A stretch of DNA of 64,000 nucleotides from Verrucomicrobiota bacterium (GTDB lineage: Bacteria; Verrucomicrobiota; Verrucomicrobiia; Opitutales; Opitutaceae), in assembly GCA_023432225.1 (NCBI GenBank), contig JAEYUW010000036.1:124001-188000 (forward strand), read 5' to 3'. The translations under genes and the position numbers were made by a program. Under the pieces are notes generated by a model. It had not been told where the DNA came from. It made no database searches and worked only from the letters and a program-made list of their open reading frames with translations. Position 1 is the first letter of the stretch. Every line of letters begins with the position of its first letter. This document shows, piece after piece, positions 1 through 7,720 of the stretch.

Positions 1-3
1 AAA

Positions 4-131
4 GTAGGGCCGGTCTCCGACCGGCCCAAAACACACTCGATGCGGTTGGTCGCTTCGCCGCATGGCAATGCTCGTTCGCGTGTTTCTGCGCCGGCGTCAG
101 CGCTGCGGGGCCGGTCGGAGACCGGCCCTAC
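4..131. repeat. GTAG-type REP pair, GGCCGGTC core
   Basis: GTAGGGCCGGTCTCCGACCGG begins the left half at 4-27. The right half at 108-131 is its near-exact reverse complement and ends in CCCTAC. Each half is a palindrome on its own, so the unit can fold as two hairpins or one long one. It lies just upstream of the first gene; the gene before it is outside the window. Confidence 0.85.
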
Positions 132-132
132 C

Positions 133-1029
133 TTGTCCGCCCGCTCGCGGGCCGAGCTGCGCACGTTGCAGCGCGAAATGCTCGCGGTGGTGATGAACCC
201 GCTCACGCGCGCCCACCGCATCGCTCCATGCCTGCGCGACGGTCGCGCGACGAAGCGCGCTGCCGCCGCGATCGCCAAGCCGAACGATCGACTGACGGCC
301 GTGGACCGACTCGAGATCTACAACCGCATGTATTGGTTCCGCGTGCTCGACAGTCTGCACGAGGACTGTCCCGGACTGCGGGCGGCGCTCGGCGAGCGAA
401 AGTTCATGCGGCTCGCCGAGGCGTTTCTCCAAAAGCATCCGTCGAAATACTGGACGCTGCGCGATCTGCCGCAGCGGCTGGCGCATTTCATCCGCACCGA
501 GCCGCGCTGGACCGCGCCGCACACCGATCTTTGTGAGGATATCGCGCGTTTCGAATGGGCACAGGTGGAGGTTTACGATGGGGCGGCGTTTCCCGTCTTC
601 ACGAGCGACGACTTGCGCGACGCCAACCCGGCGAAGTTGCGGTTGAAGCTCCAGCCTTACCTGCAACTGCTCGCGCTGCGCTACCCGGTGGACGACTATT
701 TGATCGCGATCCGGAAGCGCGAGGCACTGCTCCGCGGTGACGCGTCGAATGCGCCGACCGCGTTGCGCGTGCGGCCCGACAGCAAGGTTCCGCGTCCGCG
801 CCGTGCGCCGTGTCGTGTCGCGGTGCACCGGCACGAAGGGAAAATCTACTTCAAGCGTCTCGAGCCGACGGCGTTCAAGATTCTCGCCGCAATTCGCGCC
901 GGCCAGCCGCTCGTCCGTGCGCTCGCTGCCGGTATTCCGCGCGCGGAGCGACCCCGCGAAAACTGGGCCGCGACGGTGCAAGGCTGGTTCCGCACTTGGA
1001 TGGAGTTGGGCTGGTTTTGCCGGGGGTAG
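133..1029 (+). CDS. HvfC/BufC-type protein (DUF2063 N-terminal domain)
   Basis: The first ~100 residues match the DUF2063 pattern: LRTLQREMLAVV, then RLEIYNRMYWFRVLDSL, a DCPGLRAALGE turn, and PSKYWTLRDLPQRL. A less conserved second half of ~180 residues follows. Such proteins are usually encoded next to a DUF692 (MNIO-type iron oxidase) and help it modify a small peptide. That partner would lie upstream, outside the window, so its presence is inference. The frame is open from 40, but that stretch covers a REP element; TTG 133 just before the conserved domain is preferred, ATG 178 is possible. The stop TAG is the TAG of a GTAG repeat head at 1026. Confidence 0.75.
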   Translation: MSARSRAELRTLQREMLAVVMNPLTRAHRIAPCLRDGRATKRAAAAIAKPNDRLTAVDRLEIYNRMYWFRVLDSLHEDCPGLRAALGERKFMRLAEAFLQKHPSKYWTLRDLPQRLAHFIRTEPRWTAPHTDLCEDIARFEWAQVEVYDGAAFPVFTSDDLRDANPAKLRLKLQPYLQLLALRYPVDDYLIAIRKREALLRGDASNAPTALRVRPDSKVPRPRRAPCRVAVHRHEGKIYFKRLEPTAFKILAAIRAGQPLVRALAAGIPRAERPRENWAATVQGWFRTWMELGWFCRG

Positions 1030-1119
1030 GGCCGGCTTTAGCCGGTCCCAGTTGAATGGTGATGTGCGGACGATGCTTGCGCGCGCGACGCGATCCAGGC
1101 CGGCTGAAGCCGGCCCTAC
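1026..1119. repeat. GTAG-type REP pair, GGCCGGC core
   Basis: The left half starts GTAGGGCCGGC at 1026. The right half at 1098-1119 ends GCCGGCCCTAC. The TAG at 1027-1029 is the stop codon of the preceding gene. Confidence 0.85.
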
Positions 1120-1163
1120 GGTTACGCCTCGCCGTGCAATCTCGGGTTCGCCAATTTTCCACT

Positions 1164-1709
1164 GTGTCCACGTCTTCGTTCCAACTTCGCCAGTGGCGCG
1201 ACGCCGATTTCGAGCCGTTCGCAGAGATGAACGCCGACCCGGATGTCATGCGCTACATGCCCGCGCCGCTGACGCGCGAGGAGGCCGCGGCGACGCTGGC
1301 GCGGCTGCGCAGCGGCATCGCCGAGCGCGGGTGGGGGCTCTGGGCCGTGGAAGTCGAAGGCGAACTCGCGGGCTGGACCGGGCTCAACCCGCCGCCGTGG
1401 ACGGCGCACTTCACGCCGTGCGTCGAGGTCGGCTGGCGGCTGCGCCGCAAATTCTGGGGCCGCGGCATCGCAACGGCGGCGGCGCGCGAGGCGGTGCGGT
1501 ATGGTTTCGAGACGTTGCAGCTGGAGGAAATCGTCTCGTTCACCGTGCTCGCGAACGAACGCTCCTGGCGTGTGATGGAGCGCCTCGGCTTCATGCGCGA
1601 TCCGGCGGAGGATTTCGATCACCCACGTTTGCCGGAAGGGCATCCGCTGCGGCGGCATATTCTCTACCGGAAGAAAAATCCGGCGCAGCCGTCGCGGTCG
1701 AAAGGGTAG
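1164..1709 (+). CDS. GNAT-family N-acetyltransferase (RimJ/RimL-like)
   Basis: This cytoplasmic acetyl-CoA-dependent N-acetyltransferase has about 181 residues, a normal single-domain length. It opens with LRQWRDADFEPFAEMNADPDVMRYMP, typical of the Acetyltransf_3 (RimJ/RimL) branch. The acetyl-CoA loop is seen around GWRLRRKFWGRGIATAAA, and the C-terminal NERSWRVMERLGF segment is the usual last part of the fold. The substrate cannot be told. GTG 1164 is chosen because the longer frame from 1056 runs through a REP half. The stop TAG is again supplied by a GTAG repeat head (1706-1709). Confidence 0.85.
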   Translation: MSTSSFQLRQWRDADFEPFAEMNADPDVMRYMPAPLTREEAAATLARLRSGIAERGWGLWAVEVEGELAGWTGLNPPPWTAHFTPCVEVGWRLRRKFWGRGIATAAAREAVRYGFETLQLEEIVSFTVLANERSWRVMERLGFMRDPAEDFDHPRLPEGHPLRRHILYRKKNPAQPSRSKG

Positions 1710-1767
1710 CGGAAGCCGTGAGGCTTTCGCACGTGGGGAGGCGAAATTCTGACGAATTCCGCTACGC
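1706..1767. repeat. GTAG-type REP pair, CGGAA core
   Basis: GTAGCGGAAGCCGTGAGGCTT opens the left half and GAATTCCGCTAC closes the right half (1745-1766). The two halves share the GTAGCGGAA end but differ in the loop. It supplies the stop codon of the acetyltransferase gene. The same family occurs at 5428 and 11782. Confidence 0.8.
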
Positions 1768-1827
1768 TTCGCGGCGCGCAGGCCGATTCTGCGGGAATAG
1801 CCGAGTGGGGCGCGGCTCTCATTCTGC

Positions 1828-2283
1828 ATGAATCTCCGCGCCACGCTCGAGACTTTCGACCGCCTTGCCTCGCTCCTGCAGACGCCGCTGCTGTTCGTGC
1901 TGCGGGTTTATTGGGGCATGTCTTTCGCCCAAACCGGGTGGGGCAAGCTGAGGCATCTCGACCGCACCGCGGAGTTCTTTGCGTCGCTGAATCTGCCCGC
2001 GCCGAAACTCAACGCGCTCGCGGCCGGCGCCACCGAATGTGCGGGCGGCGCGCTGTTGGCGCTCGGGCTGTTCGCGCGGCCAGCGAGCGTGCCGCTGATC
2101 GTTACGATGCTCGTTGCCTATGCGACGGCTGATCGCGAGGCGGTGCAGGCGCTGTTCAGCGACCCGGACAAATTCACGGGCGCCGCACCGTTCCTGTTCC
2201 TGTTCGTGTCGGTGCTCGTGCTTGCCTTCGGCCCGGGCCAGTGGTCCGTTGATCACCTGCGGACAAAAAACAGGGCCGGCTGA
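1828..2283 (+). CDS. DoxX-family membrane protein
   Basis: This integral membrane protein of 151 residues has four hydrophobic segments (about 17-37, 62-82, 86-102 and 112-132). The motif VYWGMSFAQTGWGKL near residue 28 and the GATECAGGALLALGLFARPA segment are typical of DoxX/DoxD-like proteins. Family members are linked to quinone or thiosulfate redox chemistry or oxidative stress; the exact role here is unknown. It starts 118 bases after the acetyltransferase. Its TGA stop falls inside the loop of a REP palindrome, so the last residues (TKNRAG) are encoded by the repeat. Confidence 0.8.
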   Translation: MNLRATLETFDRLASLLQTPLLFVLRVYWGMSFAQTGWGKLRHLDRTAEFFASLNLPAPKLNALAAGATECAGGALLALGLFARPASVPLIVTMLVAYATADREAVQALFSDPDKFTGAAPFLFLFVSVLVLAFGPGQWSVDHLRTKNRAG

Positions 2284-2292
2284 GGCCGGCCC
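2273..2292. repeat. Single REP palindrome, GGCCGGC core
   Basis: GGGCCGGCTGAGGCCGGCCC is a 20-base palindrome of the same family as the element at 1026, without a clear GTAG head or partner. The TGA in its loop is the stop codon of the DoxX gene. Confidence 0.75.
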
Positions 2293-2327
2293 CGGTTCGC
2301 GGCGGTCGTGGAGTTCTTGTGCGACCG

Positions 2328-3164
2328 TTACGCTTTTCGCGGCCCGACCAGCTGCTCGTAGGCGGCGGCGAAGACGGCGTAGTAATACGGCGCGGTGAGC
2401 ACGACGCCGATGACCAGGAACACCGTGCCGAGCGCGGACAAGATGCCGGCCACGATGATCAGGAAAAACATCAGGAACCAATTCGCGGTGATCACGCGGC
2501 GGCTTACTTCCATGGCCGGCCAGAAGTCGAGTTTGTGATCGAGGATGAGCAGGAAGGTGAACTGGTAGGCGATGCCCAGGTAGATGCCCGGCAGAATCAG
2601 AAGGAACGCGCCGAGCAGCGTGAACAACCAGACCAGCAGCCCGCCGATAATGAGCGCACCGGTCATCACGCTGAAGCCGGCGAAGCAATCGCCGAGCTCC
2701 GGCTTTTCGCCGCGCGCTTTCCGAACGTAGTAGTATTGGAGACCGCCGGTGAGGAGACCGAGAAGGAGCAGGTTGGCCACTGGGATGACACCCACGAGCG
2801 CGATCACCAGCGTCATGACGAGCGTTACGCCGACGAACGGCCAATAATCGCTCTTCAACAGATCGAAGCCACGGCTGAGGGCGCCGCCAAAATCGAGTTT
2901 GCCGCCGCGGGCGAGGATGGCGTCTGCGTAGGCCTTGGGGTCGGGGCTGGAAGCGCCGGCGCTGAAACTGGGAGCCGGCGGCGGCGGTTGAGCAGCGAAG
3001 GCGGCGCTGAACTCGGGCAGCGAGCCGAGCGTGCTCCACGCGGTCTCGCCGTCGCGACGGGCCTGCGTCTGGGCGTTTGCGCGTCCGCTGGCGATCCATT
3101 CGCGCAGCTTGTCGGCCGTGACCGGCCCGTATTCCTTACCGTCGGCGCCAATGATGGTGAACAT
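2328..3164 (-). CDS. GYF-domain integral membrane protein
   Basis: The first ~50 residues (IIGADGKEYGPVTADKLREW, then a TQARRDGETAW segment) form a GYF_2-type domain, a small module found at the start of many bacterial membrane proteins. A Pro/Ala linker follows at about 58-75. The rest has five or six hydrophobic helices, including a Gly/Leu-rich pair around VVGVIPVANLLLLGLLTGGL-like sequence and FLLILPGIYLGIAYQFTFLL. This resembles the glycerophosphoryl-diester-phosphodiesterase membrane domain/DUF975 group, whose function is unknown. It converges on DoxX. The next gene, rsgA, lies 84 bases upstream on the same strand. Confidence 0.75.
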   Translation of the reverse strand: MFTIIGADGKEYGPVTADKLREWIASGRANAQTQARRDGETAWSTLGSLPEFSAAFAAQPPPPAPSFSAGASSPDPKAYADAILARGGKLDFGGALSRGFDLLKSDYWPFVGVTLVMTLVIALVGVIPVANLLLLGLLTGGLQYYYVRKARGEKPELGDCFAGFSVMTGALIIGGLLVWLFTLLGAFLLILPGIYLGIAYQFTFLLILDHKLDFWPAMEVSRRVITANWFLMFFLIIVAGILSALGTVFLVIGVVLTAPYYYAVFAAAYEQLVGPRKA

Positions 3165-3248
3165 GGTGCCCGCATTCTTCAGGTTACGCGGCCTGCGTCA
3201 ACGGTGCGCCCTTGAGCGGTTGACCGGGCGGACGAGCGGAGGGCGGGC

Positions 3249-4331
3249 TCAGTCCGTCCCGCGCTGCTCTTCGCGGACGCGCTGGCGGTAGTCCTTAATG
3301 ATCTTCTTCCACTGGTTCTTGTGCTTTTGCGACGCCCGGCGGTCGACGCGGCGCACTTCGAAGGCCGTCTCGCGCTGGAGGCGTTGATAGCTTTGCCAGC
3401 GGGAAAGATCGAGCGACGCATCGGCCAGCGCGGCCTGCACGGCGCAACCGGGCTCGGTCGTGTGCGAGCAATCGGTGAACTTGCAGCGGAGCGTGAGTTC
3501 GCGGATATCGGCGAAGACGTCTTCGACGGCCTCGTCGGCCTGCCAGGGCTGAAGTTCGCGCATGCCGGGCGTGTCGATGATCAGCACACCTTCGGGCGAG
3601 ACGACGAGTTCGCGCAGAGTGGTGGTGTGGCGGCCCTTGCCGTCGATGTCGCGGATTTCCTGGGTGACGAGGACTTCCTCGCCGACGAGTTCGTTGATCA
3701 GCGTGGATTTGCCGACGCCGGAGGACCCGAGGAAGGCGACGGTCGTGTGCGGCTTGAGCCACTCGCGGAGCGGTTTGAGGCCGCCGCGCTTGAGGGCGCT
3801 GGTGACGACGATCGGCGTGTCGCGGGCGATGGCCTCGACCTCGGCGCGGCGGGCGGCGGCTTCGCGGGTGAGGTCGGACTTGTTCAGCACGACCACGGGC
3901 TGGGCGCCGCTGGCGCGGGCGGCGGCGAGGTAACGCTCGATGCGGCGGAGGTTGAAATTCGCATCGAGCGAGCTGACGAGGAAAACGGTGTCGATGTTGG
4001 CCGCCACGACTTGCTCGACGTCGCGCTCGCCGGCGGCTTTGCGGGAAAACTTCGTGCGGCGGGGCAGGACGGCGTGGATCAGCGCGCGGGTGTCGTCGCC
4101 GGGCAGCGCCTCGATGGCCACCCAGTCACCCACGGCCGGCATGTCGGCGATGGCGCCGGTCTCGGCGAGGAACTTGCCCGTGCATTGGGCGAGGCGGGCG
4201 GTGTCGGGCGTCGTCACCTCCCAAAAACCTTTCAACTGGAGCGTGACGCGCGCGGGCGACAGCCCGGCCGCAGCGTGCGGCGCAAAGGCGGCGGCGAGTT
4301 CGTCGGTCCAGCCGAGATCGGCGAGGGTCAT
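3249..4331 (-). CDS. rsgA: Ribosome small subunit-dependent GTPase RsgA
   Basis: RsgA is a circularly permuted GTPase that helps late 30S subunit maturation. The permuted order is visible: G4 NKSD (150-153) comes before G1 GSSGVGKS (202-209), a switch region with GKGRHTTT (231-238) and G3 DTPGM (253-257). The C-terminal zinc site has C283, C288, H290 and C296. An OB-fold N-terminal domain occupies roughly residues 25-95. The length of 360 residues is normal. The start ATG gives a family-like N-terminus. It diverges from the first TonB gene with 233 bases between the starts. Confidence 0.95.
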   Translation of the reverse strand: MTLADLGWTDELAAAFAPHAAAGLSPARVTLQLKGFWEVTTPDTARLAQCTGKFLAETGAIADMPAVGDWVAIEALPGDDTRALIHAVLPRRTKFSRKAAGERDVEQVVAANIDTVFLVSSLDANFNLRRIERYLAAARASGAQPVVVLNKSDLTREAAARRAEVEAIARDTPIVVTSALKRGGLKPLREWLKPHTTVAFLGSSGVGKSTLINELVGEEVLVTQEIRDIDGKGRHTTTLRELVVSPEGVLIIDTPGMRELQPWQADEAVEDVFADIRELTLRCKFTDCSHTTEPGCAVQAALADASLDLSRWQSYQRLQRETAFEVRRVDRRASQKHKNQWKKIIKDYRQRVREEQRGTD

Positions 4332-4564
4332 GGCTGCTCAATTTGGCGCGCGGGCAGGGAGGCGCAACGCCGCACTTCACGCGGGCGGACGTGGACTACG
4401 TTACGTCCCCCCAACAACTAGGCAAAGGGATTAGTCTTTTTGGGCTAGTGGGCTGCTTCAACATCTGCGCACCCTTGCGCAAACGATGCAGGGGCCTAAA
4501 AGACGGTTGGCCGTATGATGTGGACATGCTCGACACGATCCACGCTCTATCAGCGACGGACGTC

Positions 4565-5320
4565 ATGAAACGCCCCGCCAAACCTCTCCCCGCCTCCGTT
4601 CTCGCCAGCCCGCGATTCGCTCCCGGCTCTTGGCGCTACTATGGAGTCACCTCATCCCAACGCGGCACTCTGGTCATCGCCATCCTGATCTCGGTCGGCC
4701 TGCACCTTACCTTCCTCTACGGCTTCAACAAGAAGCAAAAGGTCGTTAAGGCTGCCGCGCCGGTCGAAGAGATCATCCAGATCGCCATGCCGGAGCTCGA
4801 AGAAGAAAAGCCCGAGACTGTCGAGGAACTCAGCGATATGGCCGAGGACCAGACGCCCGCCGTCGCGGTCCCGCAACTCGCCGACGTCCCGTCCGCCGTC
4901 ACGGTCTCGACCTTCGTGCAACCGTTGCAGGTCGCTCCGCAAATCGCGGACAACCTCAACGCCGCCAAGGTCGCCAAGATCCCGCTGAGCGCCACTCGCG
5001 CCCAGAAGATCGCGAACCTCGGCAAGGTCTTCGAAATCTCCCAACTCGACCGCCCGCCGCAACCGATTGCCCAGCCCGCGCCGACCTTCCCGTATTCTCT
5101 GCGCCAGCAGGTCTCCGAGGCCAAGGTCACGCTCGAGTTCATCGTCGACGCCAACGGCGACGTCGTGGCCCCCATGGTCACCGACTCTTCGCACCACGGT
5201 TTCGATGACGCCGCGATCATCGGTGTCTCCAAGTGGAAGTTCCGCCCGGGCATGAAGGCCGGCCGCAAGGTCAACACCCGCGTCCGTCAGATGATCAACT
5301 TCACGATCGGCGACGAGTAA
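4565..5320 (+). CDS. TonB-family energy transducer, paralogue 1
   Basis: A short cytoplasmic N-terminus precedes one membrane anchor (about 38-57, LVIAILISVGLHLTFLYGF). An acidic/Pro linker then leads to the motif VPQLADVPSAV near residue 103. The C-terminal TonB domain (about 170-245) has FIVDANGDVV and ends in WKFRPGMKAGRKV. It would couple the inner membrane to outer-membrane receptors, but no ExbB/ExbD gene lies nearby. ATG 4565 matches the two paralogues at 10806 and 12056; ATG 4526 and an open frame from 4343 are less likely. A hairpin terminator follows the stop. Confidence 0.85.
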   Translation: MKRPAKPLPASVLASPRFAPGSWRYYGVTSSQRGTLVIAILISVGLHLTFLYGFNKKQKVVKAAAPVEEIIQIAMPELEEEKPETVEELSDMAEDQTPAVAVPQLADVPSAVTVSTFVQPLQVAPQIADNLNAAKVAKIPLSATRAQKIANLGKVFEISQLDRPPQPIAQPAPTFPYSLRQQVSEAKVTLEFIVDANGDVVAPMVTDSSHHGFDDAAIIGVSKWKFRPGMKAGRKVNTRVRQMINFTIGDE

Positions 5321-5346
5321 GCCTCCCGCCGCTCGAATCCCCTCCG

Positions 5347-5380
5347 GCCCGCGTTCCTCTTGGGACGCGGGCTTTGTTTT
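5347..5380 (+). terminator. Rho-independent terminator after TonB paralogue 1
   Basis: GCCCGCGT (5347-5354) pairs with ACGCGGGC (5365-5372) and is followed by TTTGTTTT. It lies 26 bases after the stop of the TonB gene. Confidence 0.8.
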
Positions 5381-5427
5381 GGGCCCGTTTAGGCCTGCAC
5401 CGCATATTTCACCGCCTCATCTGCGGA

Positions 5428-5489
5428 GTAGCGGAAAACGTAAGTTTTTCGCTCGTGCGAACAACGAAACGCTGACGCGTTCCGCTACG
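5428..5489. repeat. GTAG-type REP pair, CGGAA core
   Basis: It opens GTAGCGGAAAACG and closes GCGTTCCGCTACG, with inner arms around AAGTTTTTCGC. It sits in the 288-base gap between the TonB terminator and the beta-propeller gene. Apart from these two elements I see nothing else in that gap. Confidence 0.8.
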
Positions 5490-5608
5490 ACGCTGCGGTC
5501 CTCGCGCCACTCAGGCGGTGAAATAGGCGGTCGGCGTATGGCCTACGCAGGCCTGCGTATTCGCGATCCGCCGGGAGCTGTTAGGATGGGCGCGCACTCC
5601 CTGCGCCC

Positions 5609-7366
5609 ATGAAAAAGCTCCTCCTGCCCCTGTTCGCGTGGCTGTTCGCTGCCTCGCTCTCCGCCGCCACGGCCGCCAAACAGCTTTGGACCCAGCCGCT
5701 CGGCGGCGACGCGAAGTGGTATCAGCTCACCTCCATCGGCACGCTGCTCGTGGGCACCGACGGCGCGCTGCTCTCCGTGAATCCCGACGACGGCAAGGTG
5801 CTCTGGAAGCGCGCCGACCTCACCAAGTCCACCCGCAACAACGCCGTCGAGATCGCCGGCACGCCGTGGATCGTCGCGAATAATTTCGCCGGCATCGGCA
5901 ACAGCAAGGTCACCTTCCAGGCGCTCGATCTGCTCAGCGGCGAGACCGTCTGGAAAACCCCGCAGGTCTCCGGTCAATACCTCGACACCATCGCCGTGCC
6001 CTCGAAAGGTCTCGTGATCTTCGTCGTGCAGACGTGGGAGGAGAAGGATAACGGTGTCTACCTCCGCGCGCATGACCTCGCCACCGGGACGGCGAAGTGG
6101 TCGGTCAAATTCTGCAAGTCCCAGGGCATCCCGCTCCACCTCGCCGACGGCAGCGGGAAGTTCATGCCCACGATGGATCTCTCCGGCTATCACGACCCCG
6201 TCATCGACGGGGACGAGATGTTCCTCGGTTACCTCGGCATCCACTGCGTCGACCTCAACACCGGCGCGATCAAGTGGGGCGTGGAATTCCCGGCCGGCGC
6301 CAAGGACCTCAAGAAAACCTACGCGCCGCTCCGCCTCGAAGGCGACCACATCTACGGCGCCGGCGGCGGCAGCGTCTACGCCATCAACCGCCGCACCGGC
6401 CAGCAGCGCTGGAAGAGTGAGCGCATCTCCGAGTATGCCGGTCTCTTCAAGGCGCGCGACAACGCCATCGTTTCCCAGCTCGAAATCGTCGACGGCAAAA
6501 TCTTCGCGCGCTTCGGCGGTAATTTCTCCAATGGCAACCAAGTCATCCTGCGCGAACCGCTCGGCGTCGTCGTGCTCGACGGCGCGAACGGCAACCCCGT
6601 TTACAAGGACCAAAAAATCGACGGCGGCCTGACCAACCTCCTCGTGCTGCCCGAGGCGCACGCTGTGATGTTCGCCGACGGGAAGGAACTCGTCGGCCTC
6701 TCCACGGAAGGCGCCACCGTCACCGAGAGCTTCCGCGTGCCGATCGAATTCAAACGCAAGATGGGCGGCGGCGACATCGCCAAGATCGGCCTCGGCATCA
6801 CCGGCGGCCTCATGGGCACGATCAAGGCCGTCAGCTCCTCCAACAAGGCGCGTCTCGACGTGCCCGTCGCCATCTCGCGGCAGAACGGCCACATCGTCGT
6901 GCAAGGCAAGCAGCACCTCCTCGGCTTCGACCCGCTCGCCAAACAACAGAAATGGTCGCTCTATTACGCCGCGCCGAGCGACGCCTTCGCGACGATCGCG
7001 ATGTTCGCCGTCACCGCGCTCGCCTCCGCGCAAGGCAACATGCAGGTCGCGCAGAACGGCGGCATCATGAACAGCGGCGGCCAGCAGGGCATGAACAACA
7101 TCCAGAGCGCGCTCGACCGCTACAACCGCTACACCGAGAAACGCGCGGCGCAGGCCGGCGGCTCGCGCGCCACCGAAAGTTACACCTACATCGTGACGAA
7201 GCTCCCGAAGTCCGGCCTCGGCCTCTACGGCGTGAACCTCGCCAGCGGTGAAACCGATCGCGAACTCCCGCTCGGCGCCAAAGATCCCGACTACATGGCC
7301 GACGAACGCAGCGGTCGCGTCTATTACTTCAAGGGCCGCGACACGCTCGTCGCTTACGCGTTTTAG
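5609..7366 (+). CDS. Secreted PQQ-type beta-propeller protein
   Basis: The protein has 585 residues and a clear signal peptide (MKKLLLPLFAWLFAASLSAA). Repeated blade signatures follow: LVGTDGALLSVNPDDGKVLWK (shortened here), LDLLSGETVWKTP, HDLATGTAKWSV, VDLNTGAIKWGVEF and INRRTGQQRWKSE, each a PQQ_2-type strand set ending in a Trp. It is probably a periplasmic or envelope beta-propeller. Residues needed for PQQ cofactor binding in alcohol dehydrogenases are not evident, so a scaffold role is as likely as an enzyme. Around residues 385-420 the propeller is interrupted by a Gly-rich stretch (GGGDIAKIGLGITGGLMG). The start ATG directly opens the signal peptide. Confidence 0.8.
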   Translation: MKKLLLPLFAWLFAASLSAATAAKQLWTQPLGGDAKWYQLTSIGTLLVGTDGALLSVNPDDGKVLWKRADLTKSTRNNAVEIAGTPWIVANNFAGIGNSKVTFQALDLLSGETVWKTPQVSGQYLDTIAVPSKGLVIFVVQTWEEKDNGVYLRAHDLATGTAKWSVKFCKSQGIPLHLADGSGKFMPTMDLSGYHDPVIDGDEMFLGYLGIHCVDLNTGAIKWGVEFPAGAKDLKKTYAPLRLEGDHIYGAGGGSVYAINRRTGQQRWKSERISEYAGLFKARDNAIVSQLEIVDGKIFARFGGNFSNGNQVILREPLGVVVLDGANGNPVYKDQKIDGGLTNLLVLPEAHAVMFADGKELVGLSTEGATVTESFRVPIEFKRKMGGGDIAKIGLGITGGLMGTIKAVSSSNKARLDVPVAISRQNGHIVVQGKQHLLGFDPLAKQQKWSLYYAAPSDAFATIAMFAVTALASAQGNMQVAQNGGIMNSGGQQGMNNIQSALDRYNRYTEKRAAQAGGSRATESYTYIVTKLPKSGLGLYGVNLASGETDRELPLGAKDPDYMADERSGRVYYFKGRDTLVAYAF

Positions 7367-7474
7367 GGACGAAGGGAACCTTCGGCGGGATTTCGCGTCA
7401 GAGAGACGCCACCAATTTCTCGATCTTGAACGCGCGCGGGAGAGATACGCCCGCCAGCTCAGGTAACCACACCA

Positions 7475-7630
7475 GCGGCCCCGCTCTCCGGCTTCGGAGG
7501 CGGGGCCGCGATGCGTTTATTGAGGCTCGCGCCGTAAATGGGTTACGAAGTTCCGGTGGCAGGGCGGAGCGGCCCGCTCCGCCGCGAACGTGTTGCCATG
7601 CGCTCGGCGCACCGGGCCGGTGCGCCCTAC
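7475..7630. repeat. Hairpin and GTAG-type REP pair in a gene-free gap
   Basis: The 354-base gap 7367-7720 holds no convincing gene. It has a strong hairpin, GCGGCCCCG (7475-7483) with CGGGGCCGC (7501-7509), without a T-run. A second unit at 7558-7630 has a GGCGGAGCGGCCCGCTCCGCC palindrome on the left (head eroded to GCAG) and a right half ending GGTGCGCCCTAC, which is GTAG plus palindrome when read on the other strand. Confidence 0.65.
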
Positions 7631-7720
7631 CCGAAAAATCTCCGCTTCTGATCCCGGAGATTCTCCGCCGTGCGCCGTGCATGAATGGCGGGAAGAGCGG
7701 GCTCGATTGTCACTAGGGGC

